DNA of 64,000 nt from Mesorhizobium sp. AR07. GTDB taxonomy: Bacteria; Pseudomonadota; Alphaproteobacteria; Rhizobiales; Rhizobiaceae. A program made the position numbers and the translations under genes. Of this stretch, positions 26,339-34,448 are shown piece by piece. The notes beneath the pieces were generated by a model. The model saw only the letters and a program-made list of their open reading frames with translations, was not told where the DNA came from and searched no databases. How positions within the stretch are numbered: position 1 is the first letter of the stretch; every line of letters begins with the position of its first letter. The stretch spans positions 434,001 through 498,000 of the forward strand of contig NZ_CP080528.1 in assembly GCF_024746815.1 (NCBI RefSeq), written 5' to 3'.

Positions 26339-27493
26339 ATGGGCGTCCCACTGGAGATTTTATGTCCGATGCCTTCGATATCGGCGGCCGCGAAGTCCGG
26401 CCTGCGAGCGTCTGAATTCATTGTCGAGGGCGAAGGTGTTTCCGCGCTCGCCTATTTTCGCGAGGGCGCGGCGTCGTTGCCGCTAATTGTCGGCCTGCCT
26501 GGCGGGGGCCATCTCGCGCGGGTCTATTACGGCCATGATGGCGCCCGCTCGACGGACTTTCTCGATCATTGGCTTGAGGAACGCGGGTTCGGCTTGCTCG
26601 CGCTCTCCTATCCATCGGACCACCCTGTCTTCCCGCGGCCCGACGTGGCGCTGACGACGACGATGTGGGCTGCGGCCGCCGCGACCATCACTGCCGATAT
26701 AATCGCCAAGCGCAGCCTGCCGCCCGACGTACTTCTCATGGGCTGGAGCATGGCGGGTCGCGCGAGCCGCGCGTTCACGCGCGCCGCTGAAAGCCATGGT
26801 CTTGCTGTCAGGGGTTTCATCTCGCTGGCCGCGACCCCGCCGCTGCCGCGGTTCGCGGACACGCCGCCTCAGGGCCAGCCTTTCACCGAGGACGGCCTTT
26901 GGAAGACCGACGGGCGGCTCGGCGACGCGCAGCCGCAGCACGAACTATACCTGAACGACATTCATTGGAGGAACGGCGGCAGGGAATATGACCTCATTGC
27001 CGCGGCGGACTATTTTGGGGCCTACACGACAAACACGCCGATCCTGCTGCGGGGCGAACCGGAGCAGGGCAGTGGTCTTTCCGGAAATAGTCTCGTGGAA
27101 ACCATCACTGATCTGGGGTCGTTCGATTTCTCGGGCTATCCGATCACCGGGGCCATCATGCCGACGTCTCCCTTGGACGCGCGGCACGTGGTGACCGATC
27201 AGGCGACTTGGGCCTTCTTGAACAGCCAGAAGCTCTATTCCGTTTACGAAGCTCTGGCGCGAGCCGGTGCCAGCATCGGCAGCGACGACGTATGGAACAG
27301 CATCCTGGATGTGAAGTTCGCTATGGAGACCACGCTGTCCTGTTCGGTCGAAGGCGGCCATTTCTTCTTCATCGGTCGCGAAGGCGCCATGCAAACCGCT
27401 GCCCATATATCGCGCCTCTCGGCGGCATTGGACGCAATTCGATCGCGTCTCCAAGCCTTGGGCGGAGCATCCTCATCCCCGCCGCCGTGCTAA
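26339..27493 (+). CDS. Alpha/beta-hydrolase-like protein
   Basis: Up to 384 residues; ATGs at 26339 and 26369 are both possible and the first has no convincing Shine-Dalgarno. LMGWSMAGR near residue 132 matches the GxSxG nucleophile elbow of alpha/beta hydrolases, and PLIVGLPGGGHL near 50 fits the oxyanion region. The C-terminal CSVEGGHFFF could carry the catalytic His. It is convergent with the first methyltransferase and overlaps it by 21 bases. It might hydrolyse an ester of the imported compound; the substrate is unknown. Confidence 0.62.
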   Translation: MGVPLEILCPMPSISAAAKSGLRASEFIVEGEGVSALAYFREGAASLPLIVGLPGGGHLARVYYGHDGARSTDFLDHWLEERGFGLLALSYPSDHPVFPRPDVALTTTMWAAAAATITADIIAKRSLPPDVLLMGWSMAGRASRAFTRAAESHGLAVRGFISLAATPPLPRFADTPPQGQPFTEDGLWKTDGRLGDAQPQHELYLNDIHWRNGGREYDLIAAADYFGAYTTNTPILLRGEPEQGSGLSGNSLVETITDLGSFDFSGYPITGAIMPTSPLDARHVVTDQATWAFLNSQKLYSVYEALARAGASIGSDDVWNSILDVKFAMETTLSCSVEGGHFFFIGREGAMQTAAHISRLSAALDAIRSRLQALGGASSSPPPC

Positions 27494-28291
27494 CAGCACC
27501 TCCGCATTTCCGCGCTCGATGAAGCTGCCTGCCGGCGACATCGCGAGCAAATGCGAACGCATTCCCAATTCGAATTCGCTGCGTCGATCGCCGAGAACGC
27601 CCGGGCAAGCTTTGGACGTGGAAAGGATATATCCCATGAGCGAGTCGATATCCCAGCGATGCTCGTAGCTGAAATTCTGCCGCTGGACATTGCGGAAAGC
27701 GGAGCGCCGAAGAATAGCTTCGTTCGACTCCGCCAATGTCGGCCTGATGCCGTCCTTGCCTGCGGGGAAATGGCCGCCCCAGAAATCTTCGATGTAGCGG
27801 AGCTGCTCCGAGAACCAGTCACGCGGCTCGCAATTCGTCCGGACGCGCGAGATGATCGCGATAGCGCCTTGGTCGGAGACTTTCGCGCTCAGCTTCGCGA
27901 GCACCGTTTCCCGATCCATCCAATGGAACGCCCCGGCGATGGTAACTAACGAAAAGCTACCGAGCTCGGGCAGAAGCTCCTCGGAACGACCCGACAGAAA
28001 TGTTATGTTGGCGGCGTCGTTTGCCTCCGCGAGCCGGCGGGCTTCCGCGATCATGCCGCTGTCTGGATCCACCGCGACGACGTGTCGTGCGAATTTCGAG
28101 AGCGGGACAGCGAACTGGCCGGTCCCGCATCCGAGGTCCAACAGGTCGTCGGCGGACGGGTCGACAAGATAATTGCCGGCCAGGAATTCGAACATCGTCG
28201 CTGGATAATAGGCCTGATATCGGGCAAAATAATAGGCTGCGCCTTCGAACAGGTCGTCGGGTGCGGGTGCCACTGACTGATGCTGCGTCAT
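27473..28291 (-). CDS. SAM-dependent methyltransferase (class I)
   Basis: A 272-residue Rossmann-fold methyltransferase. Motif I LLDLGCGTGQFAVP lies near 49-62, followed by VVAVDPDSGMI (acidic ribose-binding loop) and GAFHWMD. It is the last gene of the seven-gene minus-strand operon, 35 bases after the second methyltransferase. FHWMD after motif II is typical of Methyltransf_11-type small-molecule enzymes. The acceptor is unknown; an amino group of a phosphonate is one option. Confidence 0.85.
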   Translation of the reverse strand: MTQHQSVAPAPDDLFEGAAYYFARYQAYYPATMFEFLAGNYLVDPSADDLLDLGCGTGQFAVPLSKFARHVVAVDPDSGMIAEARRLAEANDAANITFLSGRSEELLPELGSFSLVTIAGAFHWMDRETVLAKLSAKVSDQGAIAIISRVRTNCEPRDWFSEQLRYIEDFWGGHFPAGKDGIRPTLAESNEAILRRSAFRNVQRQNFSYEHRWDIDSLMGYILSTSKACPGVLGDRRSEFELGMRSHLLAMSPAGSFIERGNAEVLLARRRG

Positions 28292-28326
28292 CGAGGGGTC
28301 TCCTTGTCAACAGCCGGGGAGCGAAT

Positions 28327-29109
28327 TCAATTTCCATCGTCCGGCGGGGTCGCGCGGAACGTCCAGGCCCGGGTCCGCCAGCCTGTCCGCAGGACGTCTC
28401 GTGTCGAAGCGCGCGCGGCGATGGTCTGAAGAAGATCGCGCCATGCCTGCGGCCCGATCTGGCTGGGCACGTAATGTGCGCCTCGCCATGTCGCCATAAA
28501 GGTTTCGACGGACATCTCGTGCCAATCCGTCCGTTCACAGTAGAGATAGGGCCGAAAGTGCCCGGACTGCTCGACGGGCCGGATCGCCGCTTCGGTGTCG
28601 GTGAAGGTATGGCGGACCGCTGGGCATGCTTCTCGTATCAACTGGTCTATCTCGCGCTGAAAGGCATCCAACCGGATGTCGCGAGGATTCCAGAGGACGG
28701 TGAGAAACCCGCCCGGCTTGAGAATCCGACTGCATTCCTCGAGCGCTTTTATTGCATCGACGAACTGGAGAGCGTTGCCGATCAGGATCCAGCTTGCGGT
28801 GTTGTCCGGCAAGCCCGTGGCCTCGGCATATCCGTCGCGCCATTGAAATGCGCCATCGCGGTTCAGGCGACGCGCTTCCCGCCGCATCTCGGCCTCCGGC
28901 TCGATCGCGTAGCCGCCAAGACCAAGCGAAGCGAGGGTCGCGGTCAGATTGCCGGTTCCGGCGCATAGGTCGACGACGAAATCGGCGAATCCTTTGTCGG
29001 CAATCTCCAGCTTAAGCGTGTGGAGCAACGTTGGTGCATGCGCGGGGCGTTGCGCATAGTCCTGGGGCGTGGCGCTGAAGTTGCCCCAATCAACGGCGGT
29101 CGCTGTCAC
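28327..29109 (-). CDS. SAM-dependent methyltransferase (class I)
   Basis: A 260-residue methyltransferase starting at GTG 29109, chosen because a strong GAGGAGGAG lies five to seven bases upstream. Motif I is VVDLCAGTGNLTATL, with Cys-Ala replacing the usual Gly-Cys. IEPEAEMRREA follows, and WILIGNALQFVD is in the post-I position. The pattern again fits small-molecule methyltransferases. It is related in layout to its downstream neighbour but clearly divergent in sequence, so the pair may act in sequence or on different atoms. Confidence 0.83.
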   Translation of the reverse strand: MTATAVDWGNFSATPQDYAQRPAHAPTLLHTLKLEIADKGFADFVVDLCAGTGNLTATLASLGLGGYAIEPEAEMRREARRLNRDGAFQWRDGYAEATGLPDNTASWILIGNALQFVDAIKALEECSRILKPGGFLTVLWNPRDIRLDAFQREIDQLIREACPAVRHTFTDTEAAIRPVEQSGHFRPYLYCERTDWHEMSVETFMATWRGAHYVPSQIGPQAWRDLLQTIAARASTRDVLRTGWRTRAWTFRATPPDDGN

Positions 29110-29176
29110 GGCGTCTCCTCCTCGAAGTCCAGCGGTCTTTGCTTGGCGCAAGCGCGAACGCGCATGATCGTCGGCT

Positions 29177-30310
29177 TCATCGCGCCGATCCTCGTGACCA
29201 GCCAAGGAAGGTCTTGGAAACGATCGACAAGCCTGTCTTCAGCTCGGCACCCGTGTCGGGTCCTGTCAGGGAAATGCGGACGGCATTCGGGATATCGGCA
29301 TCGTCAACCGAGAACAGGTCGGCCGGCCGGATGAGGACTGCGCGCTGTTCAAGCGCCGTGGCAAACGCTTGCCTCGGCAGCTCCGCAGGCAATGGCATCC
29401 AGATGTGGAGGGCGCCGTCTTTGGTGACATAAGCTATGTCCGCGAGCACCTCGGCCGCGAGTTGATGTCGCTTCGCGATCTCTGCTGCCATCGCCATGGC
29501 AATTCCGGTTGCGGCTTCGCTCTCGATCCACTGCGCGACGATGAGCGCCGACAGCGAGTTGGGGAACCAGGAGGATAGTCTTCGGACCGGTTCCGTCACG
29601 CGGGCGGCGCTTAGCGCCGAAGGTGCCACGAGATAGGCCATTCGCAACCCCATCGCGAGGCATTTGGACACGCTCATGCAGTACCAGGTGATGTCGGGTG
29701 CGATCGCTGCGATCGGCGGCGGCGCATCGCGGTGGAGAAATCCAAGGACATCGTCTTCGATGATCGCCACGCCATGTCTGCGGCAGACGTCCACGATGGA
29801 TTGCCGCCGGCCGATGCCCATGACGGCCGTGGTCGGATTGTGGACGGTGGGATTGCAGAACAGGATCCGCGGGCCGGGTAAATCCGCGAAGGCTTCTTCC
29901 AACGCTTCAGGAATCATCCCCTCTTCATCCAGGGCCACGCCCCGTAACCTGAGCCCTGCTCGGTTGCCGATTTGGCGCAGCACGGCATAGGTTAGCGATT
30001 CGGTGACGAGCGCGCCGCCGCTCGGCACAAGGGCTGAGAAGAGTAGGCTGAGCGCGCTCTGCGTGCCATTCGTTAGGACGATCTGGGCCGGATCAAGGTC
30101 GCGTCCGAGCCGGGTCGAGAGCCATCTCGCGCCAAGCTGCGCGTCCCGATCGAAGCCGCGAATGCGATTCCGGCGAATGAGTTCGCCGCACCCATCGGTC
30201 GCCGCAAGTCTGCGGAGCGCATCCGCCAAGGCGTCGTCAAGCGCCGAGGCGGATGCCGGTAGCGCAGTCGTCAAGTCGATGACACTCGCAGAGGAGCGCG
30301 CGTTGGCCAT
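29177..30310 (-). CDS. PLP-dependent fold-type I enzyme (MocR-like aminotransferase domain without HTH)
   Basis: A 377-residue protein resembling the aminotransferase half of MocR/PdxR proteins but without a GntR DNA-binding domain. ATG 30310 overlaps the upstream stop (TGATG). NGTQSAL, NPTVHNPT near 153-160, EDDVLG near 186 and the PLP Lys in VSKCLAMGLRMAY near residue 216 are visible. It could be a second transaminase, a decarboxylase or another PLP enzyme acting on phosphonoalanine or a derivative. The reaction cannot be read from sequence. Confidence 0.78.
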   Translation of the reverse strand: MANARSSASVIDLTTALPASASALDDALADALRRLAATDGCGELIRRNRIRGFDRDAQLGARWLSTRLGRDLDPAQIVLTNGTQSALSLLFSALVPSGGALVTESLTYAVLRQIGNRAGLRLRGVALDEEGMIPEALEEAFADLPGPRILFCNPTVHNPTTAVMGIGRRQSIVDVCRRHGVAIIEDDVLGFLHRDAPPPIAAIAPDITWYCMSVSKCLAMGLRMAYLVAPSALSAARVTEPVRRLSSWFPNSLSALIVAQWIESEAATGIAMAMAAEIAKRHQLAAEVLADIAYVTKDGALHIWMPLPAELPRQAFATALEQRAVLIRPADLFSVDDADIPNAVRISLTGPDTGAELKTGLSIVSKTFLGWSRGSAR

Positions 30311-30918
30311 CACGCCATACCCACCCGAGCAAGCAGCGCCAGGGAAGTAGCTACGCAGAAGAGCGATACGAGGAGATATCCTATCCCCGCCGTCTTCGGT
30401 ACTTGAAGCGGCGCGACCTGCAGACATGCGACCGCCAGCAGCGACGCGGCGAGCACGGTCGAGAAATAGGTGTCCGGGATGAATGGCCGGCACAGGAGGA
30501 CAATTGCCGTCACCGGCACGGCATAGGTGGTGGGCAAGCCCGTCGACCTGCCGCCGGGCGACCCGTTCACATTGAAATAAGCCAGCCGTAGGGCGCTGGA
30601 GAGTACGAGGAGCGACGCGGTGGCGATGGTAGTCGGGGTCGCTTGGGCGATGCCGAGGATAGTGATCGCTGGAAAGATGCCCGCGCTGACAAGGTCCGCC
30701 AGCGAGTCGAGATTTTTTCCGATCTCGGCCGTTTCTGCCTGCCGTCCTTTCGTTCGCTTCGCGACGATGCCGTCCAAATGGTCGGCCAGCAGCGCCCAGA
30801 GCGCGATGGCGGCGCCGAGTTCAGGCACGCCGAGGATGTTTTGCCCCATCGCGATCATCGAGAGCACGATGCCGCCCGCTGTTATGGCATTAGCCGGATC
30901 GAGAAGGTGCCGGATCAT
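30310..30918 (-). CDS. CDP-alcohol phosphatidyltransferase family protein
   Basis: A 202-residue polytopic membrane enzyme from ATG 30918 (GAAGG eight bases upstream); a TTG at 30945 inside the previous gene is less likely. The family signature is complete: D46-xx-D49-G50-xx-A53, then G67-xxx-D71-xxx-D75, with spacing and DSLADLVSAG resembling phosphatidylserine-synthase-type members. These enzymes use a CMP-linked group and release CMP. Directly downstream of a nucleotidyltransferase in a PEP-mutase operon it probably joins a CMP-activated phosphonate to an alcohol or diacylglycerol. The acceptor is inferred, not seen. Confidence 0.85.
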   Translation of the reverse strand: MIRHLLDPANAITAGGIVLSMIAMGQNILGVPELGAAIALWALLADHLDGIVAKRTKGRQAETAEIGKNLDSLADLVSAGIFPAITILGIAQATPTTIATASLLVLSSALRLAYFNVNGSPGGRSTGLPTTYAVPVTAIVLLCRPFIPDTYFSTVLAASLLAVACLQVAPLQVPKTAGIGYLLVSLFCVATSLALLARVGMA

Positions 30919-30928
30919 AGGAAAGCCT

Positions 30929-31756
30929 TCACCTGATGACCTCAATGTGTCCGGCCGACGCAGACCGCAGTGCCGGCTTGGAGAACATACCCTCCGCGAT
31001 GCGAAGGTCGTCGGCGGTATCGATCTCGTACCAGCGCAGATCGTCGCAGCGCGCGGCGGCCAAGGCGAGGCCGGCGTCGGCGATCAGCTGCGCGAGCATC
31101 TGCTCGGTATAGACGTTGGCGTGCCCGGCGTCGGCATAGGCATCGAGAGCGGGGACGATCTTGTCTCGCAGCGTTTGAGCTGAGAACCGCAAAAGGTTCA
31201 TGGTCTTGAACACGGGCGGGCCGGGCCGGCGCAGATCGGCAGCGGTCTGCTTCATCCGCACCTCGTGGATCGCGCCGCCCTCGTCGATCACCACAGCGGA
31301 CCCCTCCATCAATTCGGTGAAGGGCGCGACCGCGGCGACGTCCGGTGCTGGATGCCACGCGAGCCGTTCGATCGCGGCACGCTCGAAAAAGACGTCGCCC
31401 TCCAAAAGGAAGAGGTCGCCCGCGAGCAAGGCCTCGCGCGCCAGCCAGAGCGACCAAGCGCTCCCGGTCGTCGCGAAGACGGTCGACTCGACATAGCGGA
31501 TTTGCAGCCCGCCGAACTGGCTGCCACAGGCATATTCGATCGCGTCCTTGCGATAGCCGACCACGATCGTCACCTCGCGGACGCCGAGCGCATCGAGATG
31601 GGCGAGCGCGTTGTGCAGGATCGCGACGCCGTTCACCTCGACCAGCGGCTTGGGCCGGTAGTCAGTAAAGGGCCGGAGTCGCGATCCATAGCCGGCGGCG
31701 AGGATGACGGCCTGCTGCGGAATGTTGGGCTTCGGCATCATGGTCTCCGGCATCAT
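30929..31756 (-). CDS. Sugar-phosphate/choline-phosphate-type nucleotidyltransferase
   Basis: A 275-residue nucleotidyltransferase. The NTP-binding signature begins LAAGYGSRLRPF near residue 19 and continues to RPKPL; the catalytic Asp is in LEGDVFFE near 118. It resembles LicC-type cytidylyltransferases and the cytidylyltransferase half of PntC, which activates 2-aminoethylphosphonate with CTP. It overlaps the upstream aminotransferase by ATGA, giving the same two activities as PntC from two adjacent genes. Substrate and nucleotide are inferred from context. Confidence 0.83.
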   Translation of the reverse strand: MMPETMMPKPNIPQQAVILAAGYGSRLRPFTDYRPKPLVEVNGVAILHNALAHLDALGVREVTIVVGYRKDAIEYACGSQFGGLQIRYVESTVFATTGSAWSLWLAREALLAGDLFLLEGDVFFERAAIERLAWHPAPDVAAVAPFTELMEGSAVVIDEGGAIHEVRMKQTAADLRRPGPPVFKTMNLLRFSAQTLRDKIVPALDAYADAGHANVYTEQMLAQLIADAGLALAAARCDDLRWYEIDTADDLRIAEGMFSKPALRSASAGHIEVIR

Positions 31757-32952
31757 GCGATTACCAGCATCTGGACGAGGCGGTCCAGGCCGATCGCGAG
31801 CTGGTCGGGCGGCACGCCGTACGAGAGGCGGACGCCGAAGGGGTCGCCAAAGGCGCTGCCGGAGACCGCGGCGACGCCATGCTCGGCGAGAAGCCGGTGG
31901 GCGAAGCGATCGGCGATCATGGCATTGTGGACGGGATTGTCGCCCGCGACCTGATTGGAGAGATCGAGGTAGAAGTAGAACCCGCCCTGCGCCGCCGGGG
32001 CCGGCACCGACGCCAGGCTCGACAGGATGTCGAGGCCGCGTCGCCGCGCCGCGGTCAGTTGGGCCCGCAGCTGCGCTTCGTATGTTCCGTCATTGCGCTC
32101 GAGGTGGCTCAGCACCGCGTGCTGCGCGATGACGTTGGGATTCGACGTCGTGTGCGACTGCAGCGCCTTCACCGCACTGACCAGTTCCTTGGGCGCCGCC
32201 AGATAGCCGATCCGCCATCCAGTCAGGGCAAGAGTCTTCGAGAAGGCGTTGATGATGATAGTGCGCGGCCGCACCTCCGGCACCAGCGAGACGATCGGAT
32301 GATGGATGTGCGGATCATGCGCGAATGCGCCATAGCACTCATCGAAGATCAGCCACAGATCCTTCGCGATGGACAGCTCCGCGAGAGCCTGGAGTGTCTC
32401 ACGGTCATAGACGGATCCGGTGGGATTGTTCGGCGTGTTCACGACGATCGCGCGCGTCCGCGGCGTGATCACGCGCTCGATGTCGCTGGGCCGCGGCACA
32501 TAGGCGCTATCGCGGGTGTCGACAAAAACGGGTATGCCGCCGGCGATCAGCAGCTGGGCGGGGAAGGTGGTCCAGTAGGGGACCGGGACGATGACTTCGT
32601 CGCCTGGGTTGACCAGTACCATGGCCGTGTTGAACAGCGCCTGCTTGGCGCCGGCCGTCACCGCGATCTCGTCGGCCTGCCAGACCTGGCTGGTTTCGAG
32701 AGAGATCTTCCGTGCCAGCGCCTCGCGCAACTCCATCAAGCCGATCGTGTCGGTGTAGCGGTTCAGACCTTGTTGAATGGCCTCGATCGCTCCGTCCCGG
32801 ATCGTTGGTGCCAGATCGCTCCAGATTTCGCCGGCCGTGAGATCCACAATCTCCATCCCGGCATCGGCGGCAGCCTTCGCCGCGGCGCGGGCGGCCGCTG
32901 TGCCCGACGATTTGAACAAGTTTGTCCGTGACGCTAACATGCGCGTCTCCAT
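31753..32952 (-). CDS. Class I/II aminotransferase of the phosphonate biosynthetic operon
   Basis: A 399-residue fold-type I aminotransferase. VNTPNNPTGSVY lies near 171-182, FDECYG near 203 and the PLP Lys in AFSKTLALTGWRIGY near residue 239. It shares its layout with the catabolic aminotransferase at 18596-19834. It follows PEP mutase after 74 bases and overlaps the nucleotidyltransferase. With no decarboxylase present, it most simply converts phosphonopyruvate to phosphonoalanine, which also draws the unfavourable mutase reaction forward. Other amino donors and substrates are possible. Confidence 0.78.
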   Translation of the reverse strand: METRMLASRTNLFKSSGTAAARAAAKAAADAGMEIVDLTAGEIWSDLAPTIRDGAIEAIQQGLNRYTDTIGLMELREALARKISLETSQVWQADEIAVTAGAKQALFNTAMVLVNPGDEVIVPVPYWTTFPAQLLIAGGIPVFVDTRDSAYVPRPSDIERVITPRTRAIVVNTPNNPTGSVYDRETLQALAELSIAKDLWLIFDECYGAFAHDPHIHHPIVSLVPEVRPRTIIINAFSKTLALTGWRIGYLAAPKELVSAVKALQSHTTSNPNVIAQHAVLSHLERNDGTYEAQLRAQLTAARRRGLDILSSLASVPAPAAQGGFYFYLDLSNQVAGDNPVHNAMIADRFAHRLLAEHGVAAVSGSAFGDPFGVRLSYGVPPDQLAIGLDRLVQMLVIA

Positions 32953-33012
32953 CTTTTCGGCAAAACCGCTTACCGCGGCTGTCCCTGGCCATTTCTCTTC
33001 TGCCGCCGAGAG

Positions 33013-33104
33013 CTAGCCGTAGTTCATCAGTTCGAACAGCTCGTCGAGCGTCGCGACTTCACCTTCAATACGGCAATGCTCTCTTCCTGAATGATGCGGT
33101 CGCA
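33013..33104 (-). pseudogene. Frameshifted remnant of a second PEP mutase C-terminus
   Basis: Read across a one-base frameshift near 33065, this stretch encodes CDRIIQEESIA followed by IEGEVATLDELFELMNYG and a stop. It parallels the end of the intact mutase core (33219-33308: CGRIRSEESIAGIEDQVAGL, then DELFSLMGY). At DNA level the copies differ clearly, so this is a paralogue's tail, not a fresh duplication. The first part is read in frame as the tail of the PEP mutase gene. Confidence 0.65.
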
Positions 33105-34088
33105 CACGTGACGTCCCCCCTCCTGAGCTAATTGTCGATTGCTTAATTGGTCCGAGTCGCTCGGACGTCGCTCCGCTGTCCGCTTCGGCAGATACTGTTC
33201 TTCCGCCTGAGCCAATTCGTCGTAGCCCATCAAACTGAACAGTTCGTCGAGGCCCGCAACCTGGTCCTCGATCCCGGCGATGCTTTCTTCCGACCGAATG
33301 CGGCCGCAGGTGTCACGCATGCCAGCAATCGCCGCCCGCATCGAATGGTTGGCCCAGATGACGGTCGAAATGCCGGCATCACGATACACCGAAGCCGGGG
33401 TGTTGTAGTATTTGGTGGGGACGATGACGACTGGGAGCTTGTTGTTCCATTCCTTGGCGAAGGTCAGGATCTCGTCTGCGACGGCCTGACGGGAGTGGAT
33501 GAGGATTGCGTCGGCGCCGGCCTCTGAATAAGCGTCGGCCCGGCATAGCGCCTCATCGAGACTGTGACCGGCGATCAGCGCCTCGATGCGCGCGACGACC
33601 ACGAAATTTGGATCCGTCGTGTCTTTTACGGCCTTGAGCCGCCCTGAGAATTCATCAATGTCAGCGAGCGGATGCCGATCGCCGACGAAGGAGTTACTTT
33701 TCGGGAACCCCTTGTCTTCAAGGCAGACGCCGCTAGCGCCGCGTTGCTCAAGCTTCCGCGCGACCAGTCGAGCATTGTTGAAATTTCCGAAGCCGCTGTC
33801 ACCGTCGACAAGAACAGGGATGTTCGTCGCATCGACCATGCGCTCGACGACGTCGACGACTTGCGTCCAACTCGCTTCGTTGGCGTCCCGATAGCCGAGC
33901 GCCGAGGCGATGGAAAGACCAGAGGCCCAGAGCCCTCGAAAGCCAGCGCGCTCGGCAATTGCTGCCGAAAGCCCATCATGCGCTTCCATCAAAAATGTCA
34001 GGTCGTTGGAAAGAATGAGCTCGCGAAGGGTCGTTGATGACGCCGTCACCGGCAAGACTTCCGCCCCGAATGAAATCGCCTTGCTCAT
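33027..34088 (-). CDS. pepM: Phosphoenolpyruvate mutase
   Basis: Converts PEP to phosphonopyruvate, the entry step to nearly all natural C-P compounds. The 353-residue product has LWASGLSIASALGYRD near 53-68, metal-binding VDGDSGFGN near 94-102 and the diagnostic EDKx5NS motif at residues 124-133. A strong GGAGGAGG precedes ATG 34088. The catalytic core ends near residue 302 (EEQYLPK). The last 50 residues are an extension that runs into the remnant of another mutase in the wrong frame, so the natural end may have been lost. It heads the seven-gene operon. Confidence 0.93.
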   Translation of the reverse strand: MSKAISFGAEVLPVTASSTTLRELILSNDLTFLMEAHDGLSAAIAERAGFRGLWASGLSIASALGYRDANEASWTQVVDVVERMVDATNIPVLVDGDSGFGNFNNARLVARKLEQRGASGVCLEDKGFPKSNSFVGDRHPLADIDEFSGRLKAVKDTTDPNFVVVARIEALIAGHSLDEALCRADAYSEAGADAILIHSRQAVADEILTFAKEWNNKLPVVIVPTKYYNTPASVYRDAGISTVIWANHSMRAAIAGMRDTCGRIRSEESIAGIEDQVAGLDELFSLMGYDELAQAEEQYLPKRTAERRPSDSDQLSNRQLAQEGGRHVCDRIIQEESIAVLKVKSRRSTSCSN

Positions 34089-34328
34089 TGTATGACCTCC
34101 TCCATAAACTCAGGTCCAATGAACTCGGTGAAACGGGACGATTACTCATTGTCGCCCTGACCTCGCCGCAGAAAGTCCTTTGGCCTACATATGCGCAATG
34201 GTCTGAGATCCGCTGGAAGCGGCTCTTGCCGCAGCGCACGTTACAGCTCAAGCAGCAAGAGCCATGCCAGCTAAAAAGCCGTTGTTATTGGAATAGGTTG
34301 GCTTTGCGCGGCTGGTTACCGTTGTTAG

Positions 34329-34366
34329 CGACAGTACAATTCTGTCGGGATCGCGACAGTGGACAA
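34329..34366 (-). promoter_or_regulatory. Possible regulated promoter upstream of pepM
   Basis: On the minus strand TTGTCC (34366-34361) and AGAATT (34343-34338) lie 17 bases apart. CGACAG occurs three times in alternating orientation (34329-34334, 34342-34347 inverted, 34354-34359), the first two forming an inverted repeat over the -10. This would give a leader of about 240 bases before pepM. Confidence 0.3.
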
Positions 34367-34448
34367 GCTATACCACGGTGCGAGGGCGGCAGGTCGCCCC
34401 CTAATAGTGATGTCCTGGCCACGCTAGAACGCGTCTGTTTAATCCGGT

